From NCBI GenBank assembly GCA_046262315.1, contig JBHEMZ010000059.1, positions 1 through 24,688 of the forward strand: a stretch of DNA of 24,688 nt, given 5' to 3'. Shown here piece by piece: positions 1 through 6,874 of this stretch (position 1 is its first letter; each line of letters begins with the position of its first letter). Source of the stretch: JACVRM01 sp046262315. Its GTDB lineage: Bacteria > Actinomycetota > Thermoleophilia > Gaiellales > Gaiellaceae. The notes beneath the pieces are model-generated. The model saw only the letters and a list, made by a program, of their open reading frames with translations, was not told where the DNA came from and ran no database searches. The position numbers and the translations under genes are program-made.

Positions 1-145
1 ACAGGTGGCGCTCGAGTCGATCACCAACTTCGACCTGCCACTCACCCAGGGCATCGTCGTCTTCGGCACGGTCGCGATCCTCGTCTTCAACCTCCTCGTC
101 GACATGCTCTACGCCGTCATCGACCCACGCATCAGGCTGGCTTGA
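1..145 (+). CDS. Peptide ABC transporter permease, C-terminal end (DppB/OppB type), partial
   Basis: Only the last 47 codons are in the window, read from base 2 to the TGA at 143-145. They encode a hydrophobic helix followed by the ending LVDMLYAVIDPRIRLA. An N-L-L-V-D-x-L-Y-A-x-x-D-P-R-I-R ending is typical of DppB/OppB-type inner-membrane permeases of peptide and nickel importers, and differs from the usual DppC ending. Two ATPase genes of the same transporter family follow within 30 bases, so this is the tail of one operon. Having a DppB-type permease directly before the ATPases would suggest that the DppC-type permease lies further upstream, but this is outside the window. The family call is firm; the substrate is unknown. 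Confidence 0.8.
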   Translation, partial: QVALESITNFDLPLTQGIVVFGTVAILVFNLLVDMLYAVIDPRIRLA

Positions 146-174
146 CGATGACTCCTTCCGGGAAGGAGCGTTAA

Positions 175-1197
175 ATGGCGCTGCTCGAAGTCCGCGACCT
201 GAGCACATACTTCCGCACCGACGACGGCATCGTCCGTGCCGTGGACGGCGTGAGCTTCGAGGTCGAGAAGGGCAAGACGCTCGGCATCGTCGGCGAGTCG
301 GGCAGCGGCAAAAGCGTCACGTGCCTGACGATCATGGGCCTGAACCCCAGCCGCAACACGATCACGAGCGGCGAGGCCCTCTTCAACGGCGAGGACCTGC
401 TGAAGGCAAGCCCGCGCCGCCTGCGCGAGATTCGCGGCGACGACATCGCCATGATCTTCCAGGACCCGATGACGTCGATGAATCCCGTGCACACGATCGG
501 AAAGCAGCTCATCGAGGCCATCCAACTCCACAACGACGTCTCGAAGAAGCAGGCGCGGGCGCGTTCGCTCGAACTGCTCAAGGCCGTCGGGATCCCGCGC
601 GCCGAGCGGCGTATCGACGACTACCCACACCAGTTCTCGGGCGGAATGCGCCAGCGTGCGATGATCGCCATGTCGCTGATCAACAACCCTGACCTACTCA
701 TCGCCGACGAGCCGACCACAGCGCTCGACGTGACCACCCAGGCGCAGATCCTCCAGCTAATGGTCCGTCTCCAGGAAGACTTCGGGAGCGCGATCATCAT
801 GATCACGCACGACCTGGGCGTCGTCGCCGAAACCGCCGACGACGTGGTCGTCATGTACGCGGCCAAGGTAGCGGAGCGCGCATCGGTGGACCGGATCTTC
901 ACCCGCCCCCACCATCCGTACGCCTGGGGGCTCTTGGGATCGCTGCCGCGCCTCGACGCCGACCTCGACCGCCTGGTGCAGATCCCGGGCCAACCGCCGT
1001 CGCTGCTGCGCCCGCCGCGGGGCTGCCGCTTCCATCCGCGCTGCCCGTACGTGATGGATGTCTGCAAGGAGAAGGAGCCGGAGCTGCGGCCGGTGAGCGA
1101 CGATCCCGAGCACCTGCAGGCTTGCCATCTGGACGAGGCCACGAAGGATCGCGAGGCACGGAAGCTCCTCGCCGGGACCATGGCGAAAGCGAGTTAG
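175..1197 (+). CDS. dppD: Oligopeptide/dipeptide ABC transporter ATP-binding protein, DppD-like
   Basis: This 340-residue protein is one of the two ATPases that power a peptide importer at the cytoplasmic face of the membrane. Visible motifs are Walker A GESGSGKS (residues 40-47), Q-loop Q96, signature FSGGMRQR (154-161), Walker B LLIADEP (174-180) with catalytic E179, and switch H212. The C-terminal oligopeptide-transporter domain has cysteines at 284, 290, 297 and 317 in a CRFHPRCP context; in some DppD/DppF proteins this pattern binds an iron-sulfur cluster. The ATG at 175 follows a GGAAGGAG ribosome site. The gene lies 29 bases after the permease and 2 bases before the dppF-like gene, so co-translation is likely. 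The transported solute (dipeptide, oligopeptide or nickel) cannot be told from sequence. Confidence 0.93.
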   Translation: MALLEVRDLSTYFRTDDGIVRAVDGVSFEVEKGKTLGIVGESGSGKSVTCLTIMGLNPSRNTITSGEALFNGEDLLKASPRRLREIRGDDIAMIFQDPMTSMNPVHTIGKQLIEAIQLHNDVSKKQARARSLELLKAVGIPRAERRIDDYPHQFSGGMRQRAMIAMSLINNPDLLIADEPTTALDVTTQAQILQLMVRLQEDFGSAIIMITHDLGVVAETADDVVVMYAAKVAERASVDRIFTRPHHPYAWGLLGSLPRLDADLDRLVQIPGQPPSLLRPPRGCRFHPRCPYVMDVCKEKEPELRPVSDDPEHLQACHLDEATKDREARKLLAGTMAKAS

Positions 1198-1199
1198 AC

Positions 1200-2267
1200 A
1201 TGGCCGAACACCTACTCGTCGTCGACGACCTCAAGAAGCACTTCCCGGTAACACGCGGCATCGTCTTCCAGAAGGAGGTTGCGACGGTCCGTGCCGTCGA
1301 CGGCGTCTCCTTCAGCGTCAAGGCCGGGGAGACGCTCGGCGTCGTCGGCGAGTCGGGGTGCGGAAAGTCGACGATGGCGCGTTGCATCATGCGGCTGCTG
1401 GAGCCGACCGCCGGCAGCATCATCTTCGACGGCCGCGACATCTCACGCCTCTCGCGCAACGAGCTGCGCCCGATCCGGCGCGAGATGATGATGATCTTCC
1501 AGGACCCGTACGCGTCGCTGAACCCCCGCAAGCGCGTCGGCTTCATCGTCGCGGAGGCGCTCGAGGTGCACAAGCTCGGCACCGACGCCGAGATCAAGCG
1601 CCGCGTGCAGGAGCTGCTCGAGGTCGTCGGACTCAACCCGGAGCATTACAACCGCTTCCCGCACGAGTTCTCGGGCGGCCAACGCCAGCGCATCGGCGTC
1701 GCCCGCGCCCTCGCTATAAACCCGAAACTGATCGTTTGTGACGAGCCGGTCTCGGCGCTGGACGTGTCCGTGCAGGCGCAGATCCTCAACTTGCTGACGG
1801 ATCTTCAGCGCGACTTCGGACTGACGTACATCTTCATCGCGCACGACCTCAACGTCGTCCGCCACATCTCGGACCGCGTGCTCGTCATGTACCTCGGCAA
1901 GGAGGCCGAGCTCGCCACGCGCGACAAGCTCTACTCAGAACCCAAGCACCCATACACGGGCGCGCTCATGTCGGCCGTGCCGATCCCGAACCCGGAGCTC
2001 GGGCGCCAGCGGAAGCCGATCGTGCTCGAGGGCGACGTGCCGAGCCCGATCAACCCACCGAGCGCGTGCCGCTTCCATCCGCGCTGCCCGCGGTTCCAGG
2101 AGGGACACTGCGACGTCGACGAGCCGCCGCTCTACCAGTTCGGAGAGGGCCACGTGGCCGCATGCCATTACCCGCTCGAGCGCTGGCCGCTCAGCGAGGA
2201 CGAGATGCGGCGCCCTGGGCAGCGCGTGCAGGCACCATCCGAGTCGCAGCCGGTCACGTCCCCGTAA
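1200..2267 (+). CDS. dppF: Oligopeptide/dipeptide ABC transporter ATP-binding protein, DppF-like
   Basis: This is the second ATPase of the transporter, 355 residues from the ATG at 1200, which begins 2 bases after the dppD stop. An upstream in-frame ATG at 1122 would overlap dppD by 76 bases and adds no conserved sequence, so it is rejected. Motifs are Walker A GESGCGKST (50-58), Q101, signature FSGGQRQR (157-164), Walker B IVCDEP with D181 and E182, and switch H215. The C-terminal domain carries the same CRFHPRCP cysteine motif as its partner, with further cysteines in EGHCDV and AACHYP. DppD and DppF normally form a heterodimer under the two permeases. The last 30 residues are a low-complexity, charged tail. 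Confidence 0.93.
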   Translation: MAEHLLVVDDLKKHFPVTRGIVFQKEVATVRAVDGVSFSVKAGETLGVVGESGCGKSTMARCIMRLLEPTAGSIIFDGRDISRLSRNELRPIRREMMMIFQDPYASLNPRKRVGFIVAEALEVHKLGTDAEIKRRVQELLEVVGLNPEHYNRFPHEFSGGQRQRIGVARALAINPKLIVCDEPVSALDVSVQAQILNLLTDLQRDFGLTYIFIAHDLNVVRHISDRVLVMYLGKEAELATRDKLYSEPKHPYTGALMSAVPIPNPELGRQRKPIVLEGDVPSPINPPSACRFHPRCPRFQEGHCDVDEPPLYQFGEGHVAACHYPLERWPLSEDEMRRPGQRVQAPSESQPVTSP

Positions 2268-2279
2268 GCGGGTCCGGCG

Positions 2280-2633
2280 ATGACGGCAGCACTCCGCCGC
2301 TTCGGCGAGCTCCTCGTCGGCATCTCGCTTCTCGTGGGGGCGTCCTCCGTGGCACTCGGGTTCGCGCTCGGCTCCTCGCTCGGGCGCGCCGTCTCCGTCG
2401 GCTTCTACATCGCGGGCGTGGTGGTGCTGCTCGGTGGCTTCTTCGTGGGCAGCCGTGGCCCGCTGCGCGCGCGCGGTGGCGATGGATCGCTACTCCTCCG
2501 CCCGCGCGCAGTGCGCCGCGCTACTCCTGCGGAGCAGGAGGAGGCGATCAACATGTCTGCCGTCCTCGTCGTACTCGGGCTAGTACTGATCGTGATCGGC
2601 ATCCTGGCCGATCCGCGCCAATCGCTCTTTTAG
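2280..2633 (+). CDS. Small predicted membrane protein, unknown function
   Basis: I do not recognise this 117-residue protein. It has two hydrophobic segments at about residues 10-32 and 36-58, a basic and acidic loop (about 59-90), and a third segment at about 92-110, so it is probably an integral membrane protein with three helices. The ATG at 2280 lies 12 bases after the dppF stop, with no strong ribosome site, so it may be translated as the last gene of the transporter operon. Nothing in its sequence ties it to peptide transport. The GC pattern at third positions fits a real gene. It could alternatively have its own role as a small envelope protein. Confidence 0.65.
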   Translation: MTAALRRFGELLVGISLLVGASSVALGFALGSSLGRAVSVGFYIAGVVVLLGGFFVGSRGPLRARGGDGSLLLRPRAVRRATPAEQEEAINMSAVLVVLGLVLIVIGILADPRQSLF

Positions 2634-2689
2634 GCATACCGCCTTTCCTGGGGAACATGCGGTTCTGCTTGCCCGCGCCCCGGCGGCGG

Positions 2690-2717
2690 TTGCGCCGGCC
2701 GGTCAGAGGCGTATTGT
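2690..2717 (+). promoter_or_regulatory. Candidate promoter for the anti-sigma-like gene
   Basis: TTGCGC at 2690-2695 and TATTGT at 2712-2717 are separated by 16 bases and lie about 50 bases upstream of the chosen start at 2771. The match to the housekeeping consensus is moderate. The call rests on position and spacing only. Confidence 0.3.
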
Positions 2718-2770
2718 CCTAACTAAGACGGCTGTCGCGCGTCTGAATCTCCGTGAGGGACATGACGGTC

Positions 2771-3223
2771 ATGAGCAAGCGCTGTATCAGGGCCCGTGAG
2801 CACGTATCGCTCTTCTCCGACGGCGAGCTGTCGGAGTTCGAGCGCGCGCTGCTGACGGCGCACCTGGCCCGCTGCGAGTCGTGCCGGCGCTTTCAGGCAG
2901 ACGTCTCGGCCATGACTGAGCGTCTGCGTGCCGCGCCGCTCGAGCCGCTCACGCAGCCGATCACGCTGCCGCGCCGGCGCCCGGCTGTTGCGGCCAGGGC
3001 CCTGCAGGCAGTCGCCGCAGCGGCCGCCGTGGTTGCGGTCGGCTTCGGCGCCGTGACGGGCCTCGTGGATTCGGCTGGTCCGCGGACCGTCGGTATCAAG
3101 CAGATCGGCTCCGGGCTCGAGCCGGGCGGCAACGACAGGCTGATCCGCGCTGTGCGCGTCCGCGACATGCTCCCGCCGCCCGTGCCGCCCCGCCAGGGCT
3201 TCCGCATTGGTCCCGCCGCGTAA
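2771..3223 (+). CDS. Anti-sigma factor-like protein with zinc-finger (zf-HC2) domain and one membrane helix
   Basis: This is a 150-residue protein with the H-x3-C-x2-C motif of zinc-finger anti-sigma factors (H31, C35, C38), preceded by a DGELSEFE helix that is typical of the fold. A hydrophobic alanine/valine-rich segment at about 78-99 would be a single membrane helix, followed by an outer proline-rich tail. Family members hold an ECF sigma factor at the membrane until a signal arrives. No sigma factor gene is adjacent, so this one is an orphan. Possible starts are GTG 2753, ATG 2762 and ATG 2771. The GAGGGA at 2755-2760 is too close to 2762 but correctly spaced for 2771, so 2771 is chosen. 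Confidence 0.7.
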   Translation: MSKRCIRAREHVSLFSDGELSEFERALLTAHLARCESCRRFQADVSAMTERLRAAPLEPLTQPITLPRRRPAVAARALQAVAAAAAVVAVGFGAVTGLVDSAGPRTVGIKQIGSGLEPGGNDRLIRAVRVRDMLPPPVPPRQGFRIGPAA

Positions 3224-3378
3224 CGAACGCGCACTTTTGCGAGTCTAGACTTCAGACAGATGCTCGCTTCGCGCGTCACTTCGTACGTCTGAGAGCTCGA
3301 CCACGCCGCCCGTGTGGCGGCCGCGCTCGAGAGCCAGCGTTACGGGCGCCAACCGCAGGGCGCGCGGCGTCGCTTGGG

Positions 3379-3384
3379 TAGACT
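3379..3384 (+). promoter_or_regulatory. Candidate -10 element upstream of atpD
   Basis: TAGACT fits the high-GC actinobacterial -10 pattern and would give a leader of about 60 bases before atpD. No convincing -35 is seen 16-18 bases upstream. The rest of the 227-base gap (3224-3450) shows no gene. Confidence 0.3.
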
Positions 3385-3450
3385 CCTGCTGCTCGCCGGG
3401 CGCCTCGCGCCGCGGCGGCGGACCTCCATAATCGTCGCACCAGGAGACCC

Positions 3451-4947
3451 ATGTCCGAGAACGAGTCCCGTCAGAACGTCGGCAAGGTAGTCGAGATCAA
3501 GGGCGTCGTCATCGACGCCGTGTTCCCCGAGACCCTGCCCGAGATCTACACCGCGGTGCGCATCGTCGTGCCCGGCCAGGACGGCCAGGACTCCACCAAC
3601 CTGATCGCCGAGGTTCAGCAGCATCTCGGCGACGACCGCGTGCGTGCGGTCGCGATGGACTCGACGGACGGCCTCGCACGCGGCCTCGACGTCGTCGACA
3701 CGGGCGGGCCGATCTCCGTGCCGGTCGGCGAGGTGACGCTCGGGCGCCTCTGGAATGTGCTCGGCGAGCCGATCGACCGCAAGGAAGCGCCCACGGGCGG
3801 CGAGCGCTGGTCGATCCACCGTGATCCGCCGGCGTTCCGCGACCTGTCTCCGACGATCGAGATCTTCGAAACCGGGATCAAGGTCATCGATCTGATCGCG
3901 CCGTACGTCAAGGGCGGCAAGATCGGCCTCTTCGGTGGGGCCGGGGTGGGCAAGACGGTGCTCATCCAGGAGTTGATCCATAACGTCGCCATGCAGCACG
4001 GCGGCGTGTCCGTCTTCTCGGGTGTCGGCGAGCGCACGCGCGAGGGCAACGACCTCTGGCTCGAGATGCAGGAGTCGGGAGTGCTCGACAAGGTGGCGCT
4101 CGTCTACGGGCAGATGAACGAGCCGCCGGGCGCACGCCTGCGCGTTGGCCTGTCCGGCCTGACGATGGCGGAGTACTTCCGTGATCAGGGCCAGGACGTG
4201 CTCCTCTTCATCGACAATATCTTCCGCTTCGTGCAGGCGGGCTCCGAGGTTTCGGCGCTCCTCGGCCGCATGCCGAGCGCGGTGGGGTACCAGCCGACGC
4301 TCGCGACCGAGATGGGGCAGCTCCAGGAGCGCATCACCTCCACGCGCACCGGCTCGGTCACGTCCGTGCAGGCCATCTACGTGCCGGCGGACGACCTGAC
4401 TGACCCGGCGCCCGCGAACACCTTCGCCCACCTGGATGCGACGACGGTTCTCGACCGCGCGATCGTGGAGCAGGGCATCTACCCGGCCGTCCACCCGCTC
4501 GAGTCGGTCTCCCGAGCGCTCCAACCGGGGATCGTGTCGGAGGAGCACTACCGCACCGCGACGCAGGTGCAGGAGGTGCTCCAGCGCTACAAGGACCTCC
4601 AGGACATCATCGCGATCCTGGGCATGGACGAGCTCTCCGACGAGGACAAGCTCACGGTGCAGCGCGCGCGCAAGATTCAGCGCTTCCTGTCGCAGCCGAA
4701 CTTCGTCGCCGAGCAGTTCACGGGCACGCCCGGCAAGTACGTCAAGCTCGAGGACACGATCAAGGGCTTCCGCGAGATCCTCGAGGGTAAGCACGACGAA
4801 CTGCTGGAGCAGGCGTTCTACATGGTTGGCACGATCGAGGACGCGGTCGAGAAGGGCCGCGGCGAGGGCGAGGCGCCGGCCCCGGAGCAGGTGGAAGCCG
4901 ACGCCGAGCCCGAGGCGGAGCGTGAGCCCGCCGGCGCCGCGGCGTAG
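3451..4947 (+). CDS. atpD: F0F1 ATP synthase subunit beta
   Basis: This is the catalytic beta subunit of the F1 head, which makes or hydrolyses ATP at the membrane-bound synthase. It has 498 residues, slightly longer than the usual 460-480 because of an acidic Glu/Ala/Pro tail (about 470-498). Motifs are the P-loop GGAGVGKT (162-169), the catalytic Glu-Arg pair E194-R195 in GERTREGND, Walker B LLFIDNIFRF (251-260), the family signature PAVHPLESVS and the DELSDED lever (393-399). The signature has His where Asp is usual. The ATG at 3451 follows AGGAGACCC. Only atpC follows, and atpA and atpG are not upstream, so the synthase operon is split here. The function itself is secure. Confidence 0.97.
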   Translation: MSENESRQNVGKVVEIKGVVIDAVFPETLPEIYTAVRIVVPGQDGQDSTNLIAEVQQHLGDDRVRAVAMDSTDGLARGLDVVDTGGPISVPVGEVTLGRLWNVLGEPIDRKEAPTGGERWSIHRDPPAFRDLSPTIEIFETGIKVIDLIAPYVKGGKIGLFGGAGVGKTVLIQELIHNVAMQHGGVSVFSGVGERTREGNDLWLEMQESGVLDKVALVYGQMNEPPGARLRVGLSGLTMAEYFRDQGQDVLLFIDNIFRFVQAGSEVSALLGRMPSAVGYQPTLATEMGQLQERITSTRTGSVTSVQAIYVPADDLTDPAPANTFAHLDATTVLDRAIVEQGIYPAVHPLESVSRALQPGIVSEEHYRTATQVQEVLQRYKDLQDIIAILGMDELSDEDKLTVQRARKIQRFLSQPNFVAEQFTGTPGKYVKLEDTIKGFREILEGKHDELLEQAFYMVGTIEDAVEKGRGEGEAPAPEQVEADAEPEAEREPAGAAA

Positions 4948-4955
4948 CCGGTCAG

Positions 4956-5384
4956 TTGTCCACGGATCGCCGCACCTTCTCCGTCTCGCTCGTCACGCCG
5001 GAGGGCTCGGCGTACGAGGGCGAGGCCGAAATGCTGATCGTGCCCGGAGCGGCCGGTGAGATCGGCGTCCTCGCACGTCACGCGCCACTTGTGGCGATGC
5101 TGAAGGCGGGCTCGACCCGAGTCCACGTGCGCCGCGGCGGGGAGGTGCGTGAGTTCGCGACAGGCCCGGGGTTCTTCAAGGTGGAGGCCGATCGCGCCCT
5201 GGCGCTCGTGGACGACGCGGTGGACGCGAACGAGATCGATCCGGAGCGCGCGCAGCAGCAACTCGACGAGGCACAAGCCGAGCTCGAGCGCGTCGACGCG
5301 AGCGATACCGAAGCCGACCGCTGGCAGCTCGAGCAGCGCATTCGCCACGCCGAGAACCAGCTCGGCGTCTTGGGCCGCGGCTAG
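4956..5384 (+). CDS. atpC: F0F1 ATP synthase subunit epsilon
   Basis: This is the epsilon subunit of the F1 central stalk, which couples rotation and can inhibit ATP hydrolysis. It has 142 residues, the normal size. The N-terminal beta sandwich is recognisable (FSVSLVTPEG, then MLIVPGAAGEIGVLARHAPLVA, then FFKVEADRALALVDDAV). The helical C-terminal hairpin is rich in Glu, Gln and Arg (about 88-140). The start is taken as TTG at 4956, 8 bases after the atpD stop. There is no clear ribosome site, so translation is probably coupled to atpD. The stop codon sits inside a perfect hairpin. A later start would delete the first conserved strand. Confidence 0.93.
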   Translation: MSTDRRTFSVSLVTPEGSAYEGEAEMLIVPGAAGEIGVLARHAPLVAMLKAGSTRVHVRRGGEVREFATGPGFFKVEADRALALVDDAVDANEIDPERAQQQLDEAQAELERVDASDTEADRWQLEQRIRHAENQLGVLGRG

Positions 5385-5395
5385 CGCCGCGGCCC
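5372..5395 (+). terminator. Hairpin over the atpC stop codon
   Basis: GGGCCGCGGC (5372-5381) and GCCGCGGCCC (5386-5395) form a perfect 10-bp stem around a TAGC loop that holds most of the atpC stop codon. It has no T-run after it, only TTCC, so it may work as a terminator or as an RNA-stabilising 3' hairpin. Confidence 0.5.
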
Positions 5396-5396
5396 T

Positions 5397-5450
5397 TCCG
5401 CTCAAAGTCCGCCTTCGGCTGGCGCCGAAGGCATGACGACTTTGAGCGGA
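5397..5450. terminator. Two-part inverted repeat downstream of atpC
   Basis: Outer arms TCCGCTCAAAGTC (5397-5409) and GACTTTGAGCGGA (5438-5450) are perfect 13-bp complements. Inside them GCCTTCGGC (5411-5419) pairs with GCCGAAGGC (5424-5432) around a TGGC loop, leaving one unpaired base on the left and five on the right. It lies between atpC and the next promoter. It could act as a terminator, but it also resembles a small mobile or REP-like hairpin. Confidence 0.55.
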
Positions 5451-5483
5451 GCAGCCTCACTCGCCGGGCCCCGTGAGCGAGGC

Positions 5484-5503
5484 CGGGGATTCCGGAATCC
5501 CCG
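5484..5503. promoter_or_regulatory. 20-bp perfect palindrome, candidate operator
   Basis: CGGGGATTCCGGAATCCCCG is a perfect palindrome. It is followed directly by an imperfect one at 5504-5519 (CCGATTTCGAAACCGG, 14 of 16 symmetrical). The first covers the expected -35 position of the TACGCT promoter at 5520 and the second fills the spacer, so both are well placed for a repressor or activator. Confidence 0.5.
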
Positions 5504-5519
5504 CCGATTTCGAAACCGG

Positions 5520-5525
5520 TACGCT
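5520..5525 (+). promoter_or_regulatory. Candidate -10 of a leaderless promoter (GFA gene)
   Basis: TACGCT ends 6 bases before the ATG at 5532, which has no ribosome site. This places the expected transcription start at or next to the start codon. Confidence 0.45.
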
Positions 5526-5531
5526 CGGCGC

Positions 5532-5936
5532 ATGACGCTCCGCGGTAGCTGCCTGTGCGGCGGGGTGCGGTTCGAGGTCGACAAGCCGTTCGAGCGGACG
5601 ACGATGTGCCACTGCACGAGCTGTAAGCGCATCTCCGGGGGTATCGGGACGGCGAACGGCCGCGCCGCCACGGAGGACATCACCGTCGTTCAGGGGCGGG
5701 AGCTGCTCACGACCTATCAGCCGGAGGAGGGAAGCGCGAAGACGTTCTGCTCGGCCTGCGGCTCGAACCTCTTCGGAGGCGGCTGGCCGGACTCGCCGAG
5801 CTCGAGCGTCCGGCTGAGTGCCCTCGACGACCCCTTCGACCGCACGCCCGAGGCTCACACGTTCGTCCGCTCCGTGGCCGCGTGGGAGACCCTTCCGGAC
5901 GACGGCATGCCTCGCTACGAGACTCGGTCGACGTGA
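5532..5936 (+). CDS. GFA-fold (glutathione-dependent formaldehyde-activating/CENP-V type) zinc protein
   Basis: This is a 134-residue protein with the zinc ligands of the GFA/CENP-V domain: C7 and C9 in SCLCGGVRFE, then C26, C28 and C31 in CHCTSC, then C73 and C76 in FCSACGSNLF. Founding members were linked to formaldehyde-glutathione adduct formation, but most family members have no known substrate, so no reaction is assigned. An in-frame ATG at 5433 lies inside the upstream hairpin and adds unconserved sequence. The start at 5532 aligns with the domain and with a TACGCT -10 six bases before it. The stop overlaps the GTG start of the oxidoreductase gene, so the two are probably co-expressed and may act together. 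Confidence 0.85.
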   Translation: MTLRGSCLCGGVRFEVDKPFERTTMCHCTSCKRISGGIGTANGRAATEDITVVQGRELLTTYQPEEGSAKTFCSACGSNLFGGGWPDSPSSSVRLSALDDPFDRTPEAHTFVRSVAAWETLPDDGMPRYETRST

Positions 5937-6640
5937 AGGCCACGGTCTCTGAGAAGCGAGAGGTCGCGGAGGGCACGCTGATGGTCGTGTTCGACCTCGG
6001 CGGCGAGCACGTCGACTTCCGTCCCGGGCAGTACTTTTGGGTGGAGCTGCCGTCACGCGGCTACGAGGACGAGAAGGGTCTGCGGCGGCACATCTCCGTC
6101 GTTACGTCCCCCACGGAGCGCGGCGTGCTCGGGCTCGCGACTCGCCTCCGCGACAGCGCCTTCAAGCGCACGCTTGCCGAGCTCGAGTCGGGCGACGAGG
6201 TGGACGTCGAGGAGCCCAAGGGCAAGTTCCTCCTGCCGGAGGACTCGAATCGCCGCTACGTGTTCGTGGCCGGCGGCATCGGCATCACGGTCTTCCGCTC
6301 CATGCTTCGTTACGTCGCCGACCAGGGTCTGCCCCACCGGATCACACTCGTCTACTCGAACCGCAACCGCGCTTCGGCGGCGTTCCTCGACGAGCTTTCC
6401 GAGCTGGAGCAGCAGATCGAGGGCCTCACGGTCGTCCTGACCATGACGGACGAGCCGGAATGGGGTGGCGAGACGCGCCACATCGACGAACGCCTTCTGC
6501 GCGACCACCTCGGCGAGGACCTGGAGGCGTACACGTACCTCGTGGCCGGCCCGCCCGGCATGGCCGAGTCGGTCGGCGACATGCTCAAGGCGGTCGTGCC
6601 GGAGGAGCAGGTGACCGTCGACAAGTTCTCCGGCTACTGA
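5933..6640 (+). CDS. FAD/NAD(P)-binding oxidoreductase (ferredoxin-NADP reductase fold)
   Basis: This is a 235-residue soluble flavoprotein reductase. An FAD-binding barrel comes first, with RPGQYFWVELP and the RRHISVVTSP flavin motif (51-60, a variant of R-x-Y-S). The nucleotide-binding half follows, with AGGIGIT (113-119), AGPPGM (205-210) and the ending DKFSGY. There is no 2Fe-2S domain, so it must pass electrons to or from a separate partner. The start is GTG 5933, sharing bases with the TGA of the preceding gene. A longer reading from 5882 would overlap that gene and is not conserved. The partner is not visible; the overlap suggests a functional link with the GFA protein. Confidence 0.88.
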   Translation: MKATVSEKREVAEGTLMVVFDLGGEHVDFRPGQYFWVELPSRGYEDEKGLRRHISVVTSPTERGVLGLATRLRDSAFKRTLAELESGDEVDVEEPKGKFLLPEDSNRRYVFVAGGIGITVFRSMLRYVADQGLPHRITLVYSNRNRASAAFLDELSELEQQIEGLTVVLTMTDEPEWGGETRHIDERLLRDHLGEDLEAYTYLVAGPPGMAESVGDMLKAVVPEEQVTVDKFSGY

Positions 6641-6874
6641 TATGGAGGTGCGGTCTGTCAAGGGGCAGGCCGCTTCGCCGGCCTTTGGTCGGGTGGTTTG
6701 GGGCGGTGAGGGAGGCGCCGGGGCGCTCGACGGCTTCGCCAGTCTGATATGCGGGGGTGGCTACCCCAGGGCGCTTCTGCGTCGCCGGCCTGCGCGTGTC
6801 TAGGAACGGGCGTGGCCTGAGGGCGGCCCATAGTAGCGTCGCGCGTGCCGGCAGCTTCGGCCCCGGCGCCTTCC
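6641..6874. other. Gene-free stretch between the oxidoreductase and the IS110 remnant
   Basis: I see no convincing gene. A 6-bp hairpin AGGCCG/CGGCCT at 6667-6684 followed by TTGG could terminate the oxidoreductase transcript. A second hairpin, GGGGT-GGCT-ACCCC, lies near 6753-6766. On the minus strand an open frame covers most of the stretch and may be the decayed 3' part of the insertion sequence. The element's outer end cannot be placed. Confidence 0.4.
6667..6684 (+). terminator. Possible terminator of the GFA-oxidoreductase operon
   Basis: AGGCCG (6667-6672) pairs with CGGCCT (6679-6684) around CTTCGC, 27 bases after the oxidoreductase stop, with a short TT tract following. It is a weak terminator by sequence. 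Confidence 0.35.

Noticed and set aside
3340..4794. 484-codon minus-strand open frame across atpD
   Set aside because: It mirrors the GC-skewed codons of atpD, gives a low-complexity Arg/Leu/Asp/His protein with no motifs, and atpD is certain.
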